Of a stretch of DNA of 53,868 nucleotides, positions 45,512-53,836 are shown piece by piece. Under the pieces are notes generated by a model that had not been told where the DNA came from, did not search any database, and saw nothing but the letters and a program-made list of their open reading frames with translations. Position numbers and translations under genes: made by a program. The stretch is taken from NCBI GenBank assembly GCA_021372515.1, contig JAJFUG010000005.1, positions 1 to 53,868 on the forward strand. Reading direction: 5' to 3'. The stretch is from a bacterium. Lineage in GTDB: Bacteria; Gemmatimonadota; Glassbacteria; GWA2-58-10. The number at the start of each line of letters is the position of its first letter. The first letter of the stretch is position 1.

Positions 45512-48088
45512 TCAGACCGCGTAGCCCCGCAGGATGGCGTTGAACAACAGTTTGAACGTGCCCCAGCTCTGAGCTCGGCTCTGCGGCCCGAAACCGAACA
45601 GGATCACATGACCCTTGCCCAGGCTGACATCCACCACCGCGGGCTGGCCCTGGACGGCCTTGGCCCCAACCACCCAGCCGCTGATCAGCGGGTCAGCCGC
45701 GGCGTAGGAGGCCACCACCCGACGGTCCAGCTCCACCGTGGGCGGAATGAACGTCTCCAGCAGGACACCGTCCGCCCAGAACGCCGCCGCACTCTGCGGC
45801 ATGCCGAACCCCACCGGGTCGCGGGTGTCCACCTCCAGGCGCAACAAGGATCCGGGGCAGAAAAACTCGCCCTCGAATGTCTTGCCCTTGGCCTCGCGCA
45901 CAGGCAGGCCGAACTCCTGCAACGGAAGGGCGCAGGCCTCGCGCAGCGCGATCAGGACTCCGCCCTCGCGGACGAATTCCTCCAGGTTCTTCACACCGTC
46001 CTTGCCTATCCCGCCGCAGTACTCGGGGGGACGGCTTCGCAGGCCCCAGCCAGCGGCCTCCGGGCCCGCGCCGGTTATCATCTCGTCCTTGCCCAGGCTG
46101 GGCAGGATTATGACCTCGTAATCGCGGCGAAGGCCGCCCTTTTTCGTCCGCTCGTTGGTCAGACGGTCCCAGTCGAAGCCGAAGCGGTCGAGGGTGTAGC
46201 GGGTCCAGCCCTCATCCTCGCTGGCGACCCAGCCACGGTAGAGGCCCACCCGCCCGCGTTTGAGCGGGAACTTGTAGCCCGCGGGCAAGGCGCCCACCGG
46301 GGTGAACACCACCCGGCAGGAGTCGGCCACGCGGCCGAGCACCCGTTCGGGGCCCTCGACCAGCAACGCCCCGGCGCTCCAGCGGCGGTCCGCGGCGCTC
46401 ACCTCCTCGGCGTAGCGCTCCACGCGCACACGCTGATCCAGCAGCATGTTCAGGGCCAGATAAGTGTTGCAGTCGCGGCTGTCGAGCAGGGCCAGCCCGC
46501 CGGCGGAGGCGGCCTCGGCCTGCGGGGCGCCCTTGAGCTGGGCCAGCTCGGCCTCGAACGGCTCCGTCAGTTCATCCACCCGCACGCCCATCAACGGGCC
46601 CAGGCTCCAGGCAGCGTTGTCGTAGGGCTGCTTGGGCGGGCCGCCGGGGTACTCGCGCAGGTCGGGATAGGGCTTCACCTCCAGCATGTCCTTGATGAAC
46701 CGTCCATAGGGCTGGCCGGTCTTGAGCACCACCGTGTTCTCGGGGTAGACCCGTCCCCCGGCGCTGAACGGCTCCGTGGCGCGCTGGATCTCGCAGTGGG
46801 TGCGGCCGAAGATTTCCAGCAGACGGGCCACCGCGCCGGGGTCGTCCTGCCGTGGCGGGATCGCGTAGGCGTAGGGCGCGCCGTGCTCGGGAAGCTCCAC
46901 CGCCTCGGCCGCCATGTGCTCGAAATTCCGCAGGAACTGCTCGCGGTGCCTGGAGGCGCAGTCGATCATCGCCCGCATGGCCACGAGCTGGTAGTCGATT
47001 ATGTCGCGCAGACGCCACCAGCCGCCGGGCCAGGGGTCGATGAAATTCATCTGGCGGGCGTACTCGGGCAGTCCCTCGGCCCCGGTCAGCTCGGAGCGCT
47101 CCACGTACAGCGGGGTGGCGATCCGCGCCGAGGCGGTCTCGGTCAAGAGAGCCGTGATATTGTGCTGGGTGGCGTTGGGCCGCACGCTGCCCTGATACCA
47201 GCCCGAAAACATGGCGTTGTTGATCACCCCGCTCTTGCCGGAGGCGGCCAGGCAGTATTTCATGTAGGAGCCAAGCACCTCGATCTGCTCCCAGACGAGA
47301 CGCGGGTTGTTCGGGTTGGGCGGGTCGTAGAACGGCGGGACAAACATCCGCACGCTGCTGGAGCCCATCTGGTGGACATCCAGCAGCACCTGGGGATGCC
47401 AGGAGCCGTACATCACCTCGACCAGGGCGCGGGTCTCGGCCAGGTTGAGGAAAAACCAGTCGCGGTTGTTGTCGTGGCCGGAGTACTGATGGTAGAGCCA
47501 GGGCAGGTCGCCACCCTCGTAGGGCGTGCCCACGAAGCGGTCGTAGTAGTCCACTATCATCTGCTGGCCGTCCGGGTTGGCCGTGGGCACGATCATCACG
47601 ACCACATCCTGCAGGGCGCGCTCGATCACCGGGTCGGTGCCCGCGGCCAGGCTCCAGGCCAGCTCCAGGGCGGTGTTGGAGCTGGCGATCTCGTTGCTGT
47701 GCTGGTTGCAGAGGAACAGGACAAACACCTTGCCCTCGGCCACCAGCGAGTCGACCGCGGCCCCGGAGAGTGTGCGCGGGTCGGCCAGACGGCGAACGGC
47801 GGTGCGGTGGGCGTTCAGCCGGGCCATGTTCTGTTCGGTCGAGATCACGGCCATATTGAGCGGCCGGCCCTGGGTGCTCGTGCCCACCTGACAGTAGAAT
47901 ATCCGTTCCGACTCCTGGTCCAGCTTGGTCAGGTAGCCGTCGATCTCCTCCAGCCCGGCCAGCTTGCGGTCCGCGCCCAGGTGGTAGCCCAGGTAGTCGT
48001 CCGGCGAGGTCAGGGCCGCGGCCCGCCGCGGGCCCAATCCGGTTGAAAGGATTACCGACAGAAAGATCACCCTGAGTCTGAGGCTCAT
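45512..48088 (-). CDS. Exported M14-family zinc carboxypeptidase with C-terminal GATase1-like domain
   Basis: An 858-residue exported protein beginning at 48088 (MSLRLRVIF), after GCGGAG; the open frame extends 300 bp more without a ribosome site. Signal peptide to about AAALTS. In the M14 domain the zinc site is HSNE (about residues 128-131), LLDVHQ (about 236) supplies the second His, and the catalytic Glu is in LLTETAS (about 317). The C-terminal half (about 600-830) resembles a beta-galactosidase trimerisation / class I amidotransferase-like domain (FVREGGVLIAL). It acts in the periplasm or outside on peptides. It is divergent from the DUF4091 gene. Confidence 0.88.
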   Translation of the reverse strand: MSLRLRVIFLSVILSTGLGPRRAAALTSPDDYLGYHLGADRKLAGLEEIDGYLTKLDQESERIFYCQVGTSTQGRPLNMAVISTEQNMARLNAHRTAVRRLADPRTLSGAAVDSLVAEGKVFVLFLCNQHSNEIASSNTALELAWSLAAGTDPVIERALQDVVVMIVPTANPDGQQMIVDYYDRFVGTPYEGGDLPWLYHQYSGHDNNRDWFFLNLAETRALVEVMYGSWHPQVLLDVHQMGSSSVRMFVPPFYDPPNPNNPRLVWEQIEVLGSYMKYCLAASGKSGVINNAMFSGWYQGSVRPNATQHNITALLTETASARIATPLYVERSELTGAEGLPEYARQMNFIDPWPGGWWRLRDIIDYQLVAMRAMIDCASRHREQFLRNFEHMAAEAVELPEHGAPYAYAIPPRQDDPGAVARLLEIFGRTHCEIQRATEPFSAGGRVYPENTVVLKTGQPYGRFIKDMLEVKPYPDLREYPGGPPKQPYDNAAWSLGPLMGVRVDELTEPFEAELAQLKGAPQAEAASAGGLALLDSRDCNTYLALNMLLDQRVRVERYAEEVSAADRRWSAGALLVEGPERVLGRVADSCRVVFTPVGALPAGYKFPLKRGRVGLYRGWVASEDEGWTRYTLDRFGFDWDRLTNERTKKGGLRRDYEVIILPSLGKDEMITGAGPEAAGWGLRSRPPEYCGGIGKDGVKNLEEFVREGGVLIALREACALPLQEFGLPVREAKGKTFEGEFFCPGSLLRLEVDTRDPVGFGMPQSAAAFWADGVLLETFIPPTVELDRRVVASYAAADPLISGWVVGAKAVQGQPAVVDVSLGKGHVILFGFGPQSRAQSWGTFKLLFNAILRGYAV

Positions 48089-48293
48089 TGTCCGCTCCGC
48101 TTTGACCGGCGCTCCCATCCCGGCTTTATGAAAGGGGAAACCGGGGATTGAAAATGAAATGTCGCAACTGAGCCACAGCGTGTCAACAGGTTTTTCTTGG
48201 TCCGCTACCCGAAACTCTTGCCCCCGGCGGCGGGCGGCGTGTACTTTATAGACCCTGATCGGTGACATTTCCAAACCCTCCCGCGGAGAAACC
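48089..48293. promoter_or_regulatory. Divergent region between the M14 and DUF4091 genes
   Basis: On the minus strand TTGACA (48186-48181), 17 bases, GACATT (48163-48158) points to the peptidase. On the plus strand TTGCCC (48218-48223), 18 bases, TACTTT (48242-48247) points to the DUF4091 gene. Both -10 boxes are weak. Confidence 0.35.
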
Positions 48294-50210
48294 ATGATTC
48301 GCCAAGCCACACTGCTGTCGTTCCTGCTGGCCCTGAACGCATTGCTCTCAACCGCGGCCGCCCAGAGCGGCGAGGACTGGTCGGTCACCGTCCTGCCCGC
48401 CTCGGTGCGGCTGGACCTCTCCAGCGGACGCTTGCTGGACAGCCGTCCCGAGACCTATAAGATGAAATCCCTTGATGGGGTGCTCCAGAAAAACTGGGTC
48501 TACGACGGCGCCAAGGTGTTCCTGGCGGCGGCCCGCGGCGAATATGTCTCTTTCCAGGTGGTCCTGGAGCGCAAGAGCGAGAGCGCACTCAAGGATATAA
48601 TTGTCAGGATGGAACCGTTCCGCTGCCAGGAGTTCAGCCTGGCCGCCGAGCCGGAGCTGTTCCTGGAATGGGCGGTCGAGGTGAAAGAGGTCTCCACCGG
48701 GTACGAGCGCGCGAGCCTCGGGGCCGGCTGGTACCCGGACGCCCTGGTGCCGCTCGGCTGCGTGCAGATGGACATCGCCGGGATGAGCCGCCTGAGCTGG
48801 CCCCTGGAACTGCCAGATTTCCGTAACCGGGTGGACAACCAGAAATATCTGGTCGTCTGGGTCGACCAGTTCGTGCCGTTCGAGCGGGTGGGCGCGGCCC
48901 CCGGAGTCTACACCAGCCGGATAAGCGTAAAGGTGGAGGGTGTGGAGAAAGTGATCCCGGTGGAGCTGACAGTCTGGGATTTCGCCATCCCCCGCGAGAA
49001 CCGTCTGGCCGGCAACCTTCAGCACGAGGGTTTCCTGCGCAGCATGGACCCGCGCCAGGAACTCCAGGTCTACCAGCTTTTCAAGCGCCACCGCGTGGTC
49101 CCGGCCGACCCGACCTATGTGCCCAAGATCGAGGTCGGCTCGGGCGGTGAGGTAAAAATCGACTGGGCCCCGTTCGACCAGCGGTTGCAAAAGTATTTCA
49201 GCGGCGAGGCTTTCAGCGAAAAGTACGGCTACAGCGGCCCCGGCCAGGGCGAACCCATCGAGCAGTTCATGCTGCCGTTCGATGTCTACGGCAAGTACGA
49301 CACCCGCGGCTGGCCGGATATCGGCAAGCCGGATGTGGAGCGCAAGCCCGAGAACCGCAAAATCTACATCGAGGCGATCCGCCAGGTGCGCGAGCACATC
49401 CTGGGCCTGGTGGACCCCAAGAAAATCCGGCTGATAGTCTACCTGAACGGCCTGGATGAGAGCTATTTCCCCGAGGCCTGGGACCGCATGGACTACTACG
49501 GGAAAATGTTCCACGAGTATTTCCCGGAGGCTAAGTACCGGGTGGACGGCAGCTATCCGAAAGAGGCGATGGAGGTGATCCACGACGCCATCGACTACTG
49601 GTGCTGCCACACCATCGGCTACGACATCGAGACCATCAAGCAGTACCGCGCCCTGGGGGTGACCGACTGGCTGTACGGCCCCATGCTGTACGAGCGGGAG
49701 GAGAACGGCTGGTGCGGCAGCAGCACGTTCATGGACCTGCCCCTGGTCAGCGAGCGGGCCATAAGCTGGGCCTGCTGGAAATACGGCACCCTCACCTGGT
49801 GTTCCTGGGGCATCGGCAGCGGCTGGGACTATGGCTGGTACAACAGCGAAACATGGAAGGACTATTTCCGCGACCACGGCGCCGGGCCGCTCAGCTACCG
49901 GCGCTACAACGGCAACGCCCTGGGAGTGTACGCACCGGGGATCGTGCCGAACGTGGACATCCCCTGCGCCACGCTGCGGCTCAAGGCCATGCGCGACGGG
50001 GTCGAGGAGTACGAGTTGCTGCGCCTTCTGTCCGAAACCGACGGCAGCCACGCGCGCGCGGACAGCGTGGTGAACGCGATTGTCAAGGAACCGTTCGGCA
50101 AGAAATCCATCGGCAACCTGGATGTCTGGAGCTACGACCCCGAGGCCTGGGACCGGGCGCACGACAGCCTGGGCGGGATGTTGGACGCCGCTATCAGCGG
50201 AAAAAAATAG
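48294..50210 (+). CDS. Exported DUF4091 / GH123-like glycoside hydrolase
   Basis: A 638-residue exported protein (signal peptide to about STAAAQ, residue 24). An N-terminal beta-sandwich (about 25-225, ending in VPVELTVWDFAIP-type sequence) precedes a TIM-barrel-like domain. The conserved C-terminal segment PCATLRLKAMRDGVEEYELLRLL is the DUF4091 hallmark. Family relatives include GH123 beta-N-acetylgalactosaminidases and other exo-glycosidases; possible catalytic acids include LNGLDESYFP (about 383-392). GGAG supports the ATG. It opens a plus-strand group with DUF4922 and DUF2961 genes. Substrate unknown. Confidence 0.83.
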   Translation: MIRQATLLSFLLALNALLSTAAAQSGEDWSVTVLPASVRLDLSSGRLLDSRPETYKMKSLDGVLQKNWVYDGAKVFLAAARGEYVSFQVVLERKSESALKDIIVRMEPFRCQEFSLAAEPELFLEWAVEVKEVSTGYERASLGAGWYPDALVPLGCVQMDIAGMSRLSWPLELPDFRNRVDNQKYLVVWVDQFVPFERVGAAPGVYTSRISVKVEGVEKVIPVELTVWDFAIPRENRLAGNLQHEGFLRSMDPRQELQVYQLFKRHRVVPADPTYVPKIEVGSGGEVKIDWAPFDQRLQKYFSGEAFSEKYGYSGPGQGEPIEQFMLPFDVYGKYDTRGWPDIGKPDVERKPENRKIYIEAIRQVREHILGLVDPKKIRLIVYLNGLDESYFPEAWDRMDYYGKMFHEYFPEAKYRVDGSYPKEAMEVIHDAIDYWCCHTIGYDIETIKQYRALGVTDWLYGPMLYEREENGWCGSSTFMDLPLVSERAISWACWKYGTLTWCSWGIGSGWDYGWYNSETWKDYFRDHGAGPLSYRRYNGNALGVYAPGIVPNVDIPCATLRLKAMRDGVEEYELLRLLSETDGSHARADSVVNAIVKEPFGKKSIGNLDVWSYDPEAWDRAHDSLGGMLDAAISGKK

Positions 50211-50220
50211 AGCGGGTGAT

Positions 50221-50243
50221 ATGGTCACGGCACACGTGACCAT
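50221..50243 (+). other. Hairpin after the DUF4091 gene
   Basis: ATGGTCACG (50221-50229) pairs with CGTGACCAT (50235-50243) around a five-base loop, 10 bp after the stop. There is no T-tract, so intrinsic termination is unproven. Confidence 0.5.
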
Positions 50244-50248
50244 TCCAT

Positions 50249-50393
50249 ACACACCCCGTCGGCTTGCGCCGCCACCCCTCTTATTAGAGGGGACTGAATG
50301 CGCCGTACTTTGGCCGCATAGCCAAATCATGGGCAAGGGTGGCTTTTCTCCCCTCTTGAGAGGGGTGCCCGCGAAGCGGGCGGGGTGTGTAAT
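50249..50393. repeat. MITE-like inverted repeat, about 145 bp
   Basis: The left end ACACACCCCGTC... with CCACCCCTC and the right end GAGGGGTGCCCGC...GGGGTGTGT are inverted copies of each other (about 35 bp, several mismatches). Each arm has its own small hairpin (GGCTTGCGCC, CCCGCGAAGCGGG; ACCCCTCT...AGAGGGG). The middle (50295-50340) is AT-richer and unique. No transposase is present. Similar elements are, from memory, common in FCB and other draft genomes. Confidence 0.65.
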
Positions 50394-50489
50394 GTCTGGG
50401 CCCCGGTTGCAAGGTTCTTGTACATGGGCATGCTATTCTTTTAACTAACCATCGTAATTTCCGCGCAAACGCGCTCGAGGTAATAGCAC

Positions 50490-51506
50490 ATGGCATGGGA
50501 CAACAAACCGGGCGAGGGGCCGGACTGGCCGGAGCGCCTGTTCCCGGAAGCGCTGGCAATCCTGGACAAGCAAGGCCCGGAAAAAGGGCTTCTGCCGGCC
50601 ATCCAGGCTCTCTACGCGCATCAGGTAAGGTTCTGGGCCGAGCTGAAGGAAGCTCTCGAAAGCTTCGAGAAAGTGCAGGTGCGCGAGGTGCCGGTGACAG
50701 GCTGTCCGGTGCGGCTGCAGTTCAACCCGGCCCGGGCGGCCAGTGTGAGCGCCCCGGTCTCGGCGGAGGCGATCAAGGCGCGGCCCTGTTTCCTCTGCGC
50801 GGCCAACATGCCCGCGGGCCAGCTCGGGTTCCAGTTCGGGCCGGGACTGGTGGCGGTGGTGAACCCGTTCCCCATTTTCCCGAGCCACCTGGTGGTGCTC
50901 TCGACCGAGCACCGTCCGCAGAGCGTGACCGGCACCTTGGGCCCCATGCTCGATTTCAGCGCGGCCAGCGGGTTCAGCACGCTTTACAACGGACCGGGCA
51001 GCGGAGCCAGCGCCCCGGACCATTTCCATTTTCAGGTCGCTCCGGTGGGAGCGATGCCGTTCGAGAACGAGGTCCTGGGCCTGGGTAGCGAGCGCGAGGG
51101 TGTCTTTGTCCGCCCCGGCCTGCCCCAGCGGCTCTATCTCCTGAGCCGGAGCCGGGAGCGGACGCTGGAGTTGTTCGAGGCCCTGGCCGATGAGTTGAGA
51201 GGCCTGACCGGTCGGAGCGAGCCGGAGCTGAACCTGGCCCTTGTCCCGCGGCCCGGGATGGCCCCGGCCGTGGCCGTGCACCCGCGCGGCAAGCACCGTC
51301 CGGACTGCTACTATCTGGAGGGCGAGGCGCGACGGATGGTCAGCCCCGGCTCCTGCGACATGGCCGGGCTGGTGATCCTTCCCCGGCGGAGCGATTTCGA
51401 GCGTCTGGACGGGCCCGCGCTGGAGGCGATCTACCGCGAGGTCGGCCTGCCCGGGGCGCAGTACGATGAACTCTGCCAGCGCGTGGGCGCCATGCCCCTG
51501 CCCTGA
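50490..51506 (+). CDS. DUF4922 HIT-like nucleotidyltransferase/hydrolase
   Basis: A 338-residue cytoplasmic protein. A CxxC pair (ARPCFLC, Cys100/Cys103) and the HIT motif DHFHFQ (His178-x-His180-x-Gln182) following YNGPGSGASAP match DUF4922, distant kin of Ap4A phosphorylase, GalT and GDP-galactose phosphorylase. Enzymes of this fold transfer or split nucleotide-sugar or dinucleotide phosphates through a covalent His. GAGGT lies 13 bases before the ATG. It sits between two exported glycosidase-like genes on the same strand, which suggests handling of a released sugar phosphate. The reaction is not known. Confidence 0.8.
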   Translation: MAWDNKPGEGPDWPERLFPEALAILDKQGPEKGLLPAIQALYAHQVRFWAELKEALESFEKVQVREVPVTGCPVRLQFNPARAASVSAPVSAEAIKARPCFLCAANMPAGQLGFQFGPGLVAVVNPFPIFPSHLVVLSTEHRPQSVTGTLGPMLDFSAASGFSTLYNGPGSGASAPDHFHFQVAPVGAMPFENEVLGLGSEREGVFVRPGLPQRLYLLSRSRERTLELFEALADELRGLTGRSEPELNLALVPRPGMAPAVAVHPRGKHRPDCYYLEGEARRMVSPGSCDMAGLVILPRRSDFERLDGPALEAIYREVGLPGAQYDELCQRVGAMPLP

Positions 51507-51594
51507 GGCCTCCCCTGCGCTGTTCACGGCATAAAGTCATAAGCTATGACATCCCCTGCTTGTTCCGGACCCACTTTCCCAAGGAGCGCAAGCC

Positions 51595-53553
51595 GTGGAA
51601 ACAATCAAATCCATCCATCTCAGGCTGGCCTTTCTGATCGGTTTGTCCCTCCTGGCGGTCCTGTCCGGGGCGGCCCTGGCCCAGAACCCGGTGGCCCCGG
51701 AGCACAGTTTCGAGCTGGCCCGCAGACTGTACGTGGATGACCTGGCTTTCCCGCGGGATTACCGGGCCGGCAAGTACACGGCCTACGGCAACCCCACGCT
51801 GGGCGGCCAGAAAACCGTGGTCGAGCTGAGCGGACCCGGCGTGCTCACCCGTCTCTGGACCACCCAGATGCACGACTCCGATCTGGTGAAACTGTTCATC
51901 TACGTGGATGGCTCCGCCGAGCCGGTGCTGGCCGGACCGTCGCGCGAGCTGGCCGCCGCGGCCCAGGGCCTCAGCAGCCCCGCGGCGCCCTGGGGCGGGT
52001 TCCTGGACGGCAAGAGCGTGAGCCTCTACCTGCCCATCCCGTTCAGCAAGAGCCTGCGTATCGACGCCCAGTACGAGCAGGACCTGCTGGACGGCCCCTA
52101 CTGGCAGGTGGACTATAAGAAATGCCCGGTCAGCGCGCCCATTGCCTGGAAACAGGTGAACGGCAGCGACGGCATACGGATTGTCCCAGCCGGAGAGACC
52201 GAAGCCCCGACGGCAGTCCAGAAAAGAACTATGAAGACCGTGGCCCGCGAGGTGCGGGCCTCCGCCTGGCCCGCCGATATCCTGATCGACGGCCCGGCGG
52301 TCATCCGCGCCATCCATATCAACAGCAACTACCTGAACCAGCTCCTGCTGCGCATCGCATTTGATGCGCCCGGCGGCTACGGCGACCCCAACCGGCGCAT
52401 GGACCACGTGGATTTCCAGGTGGATGCCCCGCTCAAGTATCTGGTCTCCGATTTCAAGACCGCGCCGCTGGAGCTGAGCGGCACCACGGCCTCGCTCTAT
52501 TTCCCGATGCCGGTGCGCAGGCAGGCCCTGCTCCAGCTCCAGGTGATCATGGAGGAGCAGAGCTTCCACGAGGGGGTCGCGGCCACGGTGACAGTGGAGT
52601 ACGAGCCCGACCCGGCGGGCCTCGACAGGATGTACTATTTCCACGCCCAGGCCAACACCGCGGTGGGTGACGGCTACGAGGATGTCGAGGTGCTGAGCGC
52701 GCGGGGCAAGGGGCATTTCGTGGGGGTGAACCTGTTCGACACGAGCCATGACCACGGCGGCGGGGACAACATTTTCTTCGACGCCGGCACGCCCACGGCC
52801 GGGCAGCTCCACGGCATCTGCGGCGAGGACTATTTCCACCACGCCTACATGCGGACCGGGGTAAGCGCCCCCTATGTCCACTGCCCCACCCACAGCGCCC
52901 GGACCCGTCAGCACATCGAGCTGCCCATCCCGTTCGAGGACTCGTTCACTTTCGACTGGGGCGTGTTCAAGGGGGTGATGCCCAAGGCGGTGGCGTTCTG
53001 GTACCAGAAAGAGCTGACCTCGAAGGAAACGAAGGATTTGACCTACACGGTGAGCGGGCCGTTCCGTCTGGAGCAGTTCGGCAGTCTGGCTCCGGGCAAG
53101 GCCCTGCCGGACTCGGTCTACATCCGCAAGACCGACAAGACCTTTGCGCGTAAGCTCTGGAGCCAGAGAGCCCAGAACGGGTTCGTGGAGCTCTGCCACG
53201 CCTACCGTCAGTACGCCAACACCATCCCGCCCTCGCCCGGCGACCTGGAGTTCGACTGCTGCTATTTCGCCGAAACCCGTATCTGGGCCGCCCGCGCCGC
53301 GGAGACTATGTTCCTGGTCGGCTGCGATGACCGCATACAGGTCTACCTGAACGGCAAGCTTCTGGGTGAGAACCCCGGCCGCCAGGAGCCCGATCCCTAC
53401 CGTCAGTTCACGCTCAGTGGCAAGCTGAACGCCGGAGAGAACCGGGTGCGGGTGGTGCTGGCCAACACGACCAATTTCAACTGGAAATGGACCGGGTTCA
53501 GCCTCTGTCTGCAGAACGACCTGGGTGAGGGGCAAATGATGTATATGTATTGA
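51595..53553 (+). CDS. Exported DUF2961 (GH172-like) protein
   Basis: A 652-residue exported protein, start GTG at 51595 with AAGGAG eight bases upstream, signal peptide to about ALAQ (residue 30). The N-terminal and central beta-barrels (GKYTAYGNPTLGGQKTVVELSGPGVLTRLWTT through the YFPMPVRRQALLQLQV segment) match DUF2961, the family now classed as GH172, with enzymes that cleave or synthesise fructofuranose and arabinofuranose linkages. A C-terminal jelly-roll ligand-binding-like domain (about 540-650, GCDDRIQVYLNGKLLGENPG...GENRVRVVLANTTNFNWKWTGF) is probably carbohydrate-binding. The gene ends at a terminator. Confidence 0.83.
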   Translation: METIKSIHLRLAFLIGLSLLAVLSGAALAQNPVAPEHSFELARRLYVDDLAFPRDYRAGKYTAYGNPTLGGQKTVVELSGPGVLTRLWTTQMHDSDLVKLFIYVDGSAEPVLAGPSRELAAAAQGLSSPAAPWGGFLDGKSVSLYLPIPFSKSLRIDAQYEQDLLDGPYWQVDYKKCPVSAPIAWKQVNGSDGIRIVPAGETEAPTAVQKRTMKTVAREVRASAWPADILIDGPAVIRAIHINSNYLNQLLLRIAFDAPGGYGDPNRRMDHVDFQVDAPLKYLVSDFKTAPLELSGTTASLYFPMPVRRQALLQLQVIMEEQSFHEGVAATVTVEYEPDPAGLDRMYYFHAQANTAVGDGYEDVEVLSARGKGHFVGVNLFDTSHDHGGGDNIFFDAGTPTAGQLHGICGEDYFHHAYMRTGVSAPYVHCPTHSARTRQHIELPIPFEDSFTFDWGVFKGVMPKAVAFWYQKELTSKETKDLTYTVSGPFRLEQFGSLAPGKALPDSVYIRKTDKTFARKLWSQRAQNGFVELCHAYRQYANTIPPSPGDLEFDCCYFAETRIWAARAAETMFLVGCDDRIQVYLNGKLLGENPGRQEPDPYRQFTLSGKLNAGENRVRVVLANTTNFNWKWTGFSLCLQNDLGEGQMMYMY

Positions 53554-53581
53554 GAGTAGGCAGTTGTAAATCGTCTTAACA

Positions 53582-53614
53582 ATGGGGGCACGGCGTGCCG
53601 CGCCCCACATTTTT
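53582..53614 (+). terminator. Terminator after the DUF2961 gene
   Basis: TGGGGGCACGGC and GCCGCGCCCCA (about 53583-53607) form a stem with one bulge and a mismatch, followed by CATTTTT. Its GGGGCACGGC...GCCCC core also resembles the dispersed palindromic repeat seen at 7.7 and 42.1 kb. Confidence 0.75.
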
Positions 53615-53762
53615 GTCCCCCACCGGTATTCCGGCCCCAGCTCCCTTTGGTCCTTTCGGGCAAGACCAGCTTTGTCCGGTTAGGAGCTTGCAGTTTGAAG
53701 CTGACCGTCTCATTTCTGCTTTGGTTTCGGCCCAGTAGTGTCCGGTTAAGGTAGAAAAAAAG

Positions 53763-53836
53763 CGGGCTAACCCTATTTCTTATTAGATTTGAAGCGCCAA
53801 CCGCAAATCTGAATAAGAAAACAGGAGGTTAGCCCG
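53763..53836 (+). promoter_or_regulatory. Hairpin overlapping the transposase ribosome-binding site
   Basis: CGGGCTAACC (53763-53772) pairs perfectly with GGTTAGCCCG (53827-53836). Inside, TTTCTTATT pairs with AATAAGAAA, and AGATTTG pairs with CAAATCT with one bulged G. The Shine-Dalgarno site AGGAGG (53823-53828) lies half in the stem and half in an internal loop, with the ATG directly after the stem. In a long read-through transcript this would hide the start, as known for IS10 and IS50. Confidence 0.7.

Noticed and set aside
45608-48046. 812-residue plus-strand frame opposite the M14 gene
   Set aside because: Shadow frame rich in His, Gly and Ala; the minus frame has the M14 zinc site and a signal peptide.
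48089-48388. Upstream extension of the M14 gene
   Set aside because: It would place 100 residues before a clear signal peptide and overlaps the divergent DUF4091 gene.
48348-50336. 662-residue minus-strand frame opposite the DUF4091 gene
   Set aside because: Shadow frame; the plus strand holds the DUF4091 hallmark and signal peptide.
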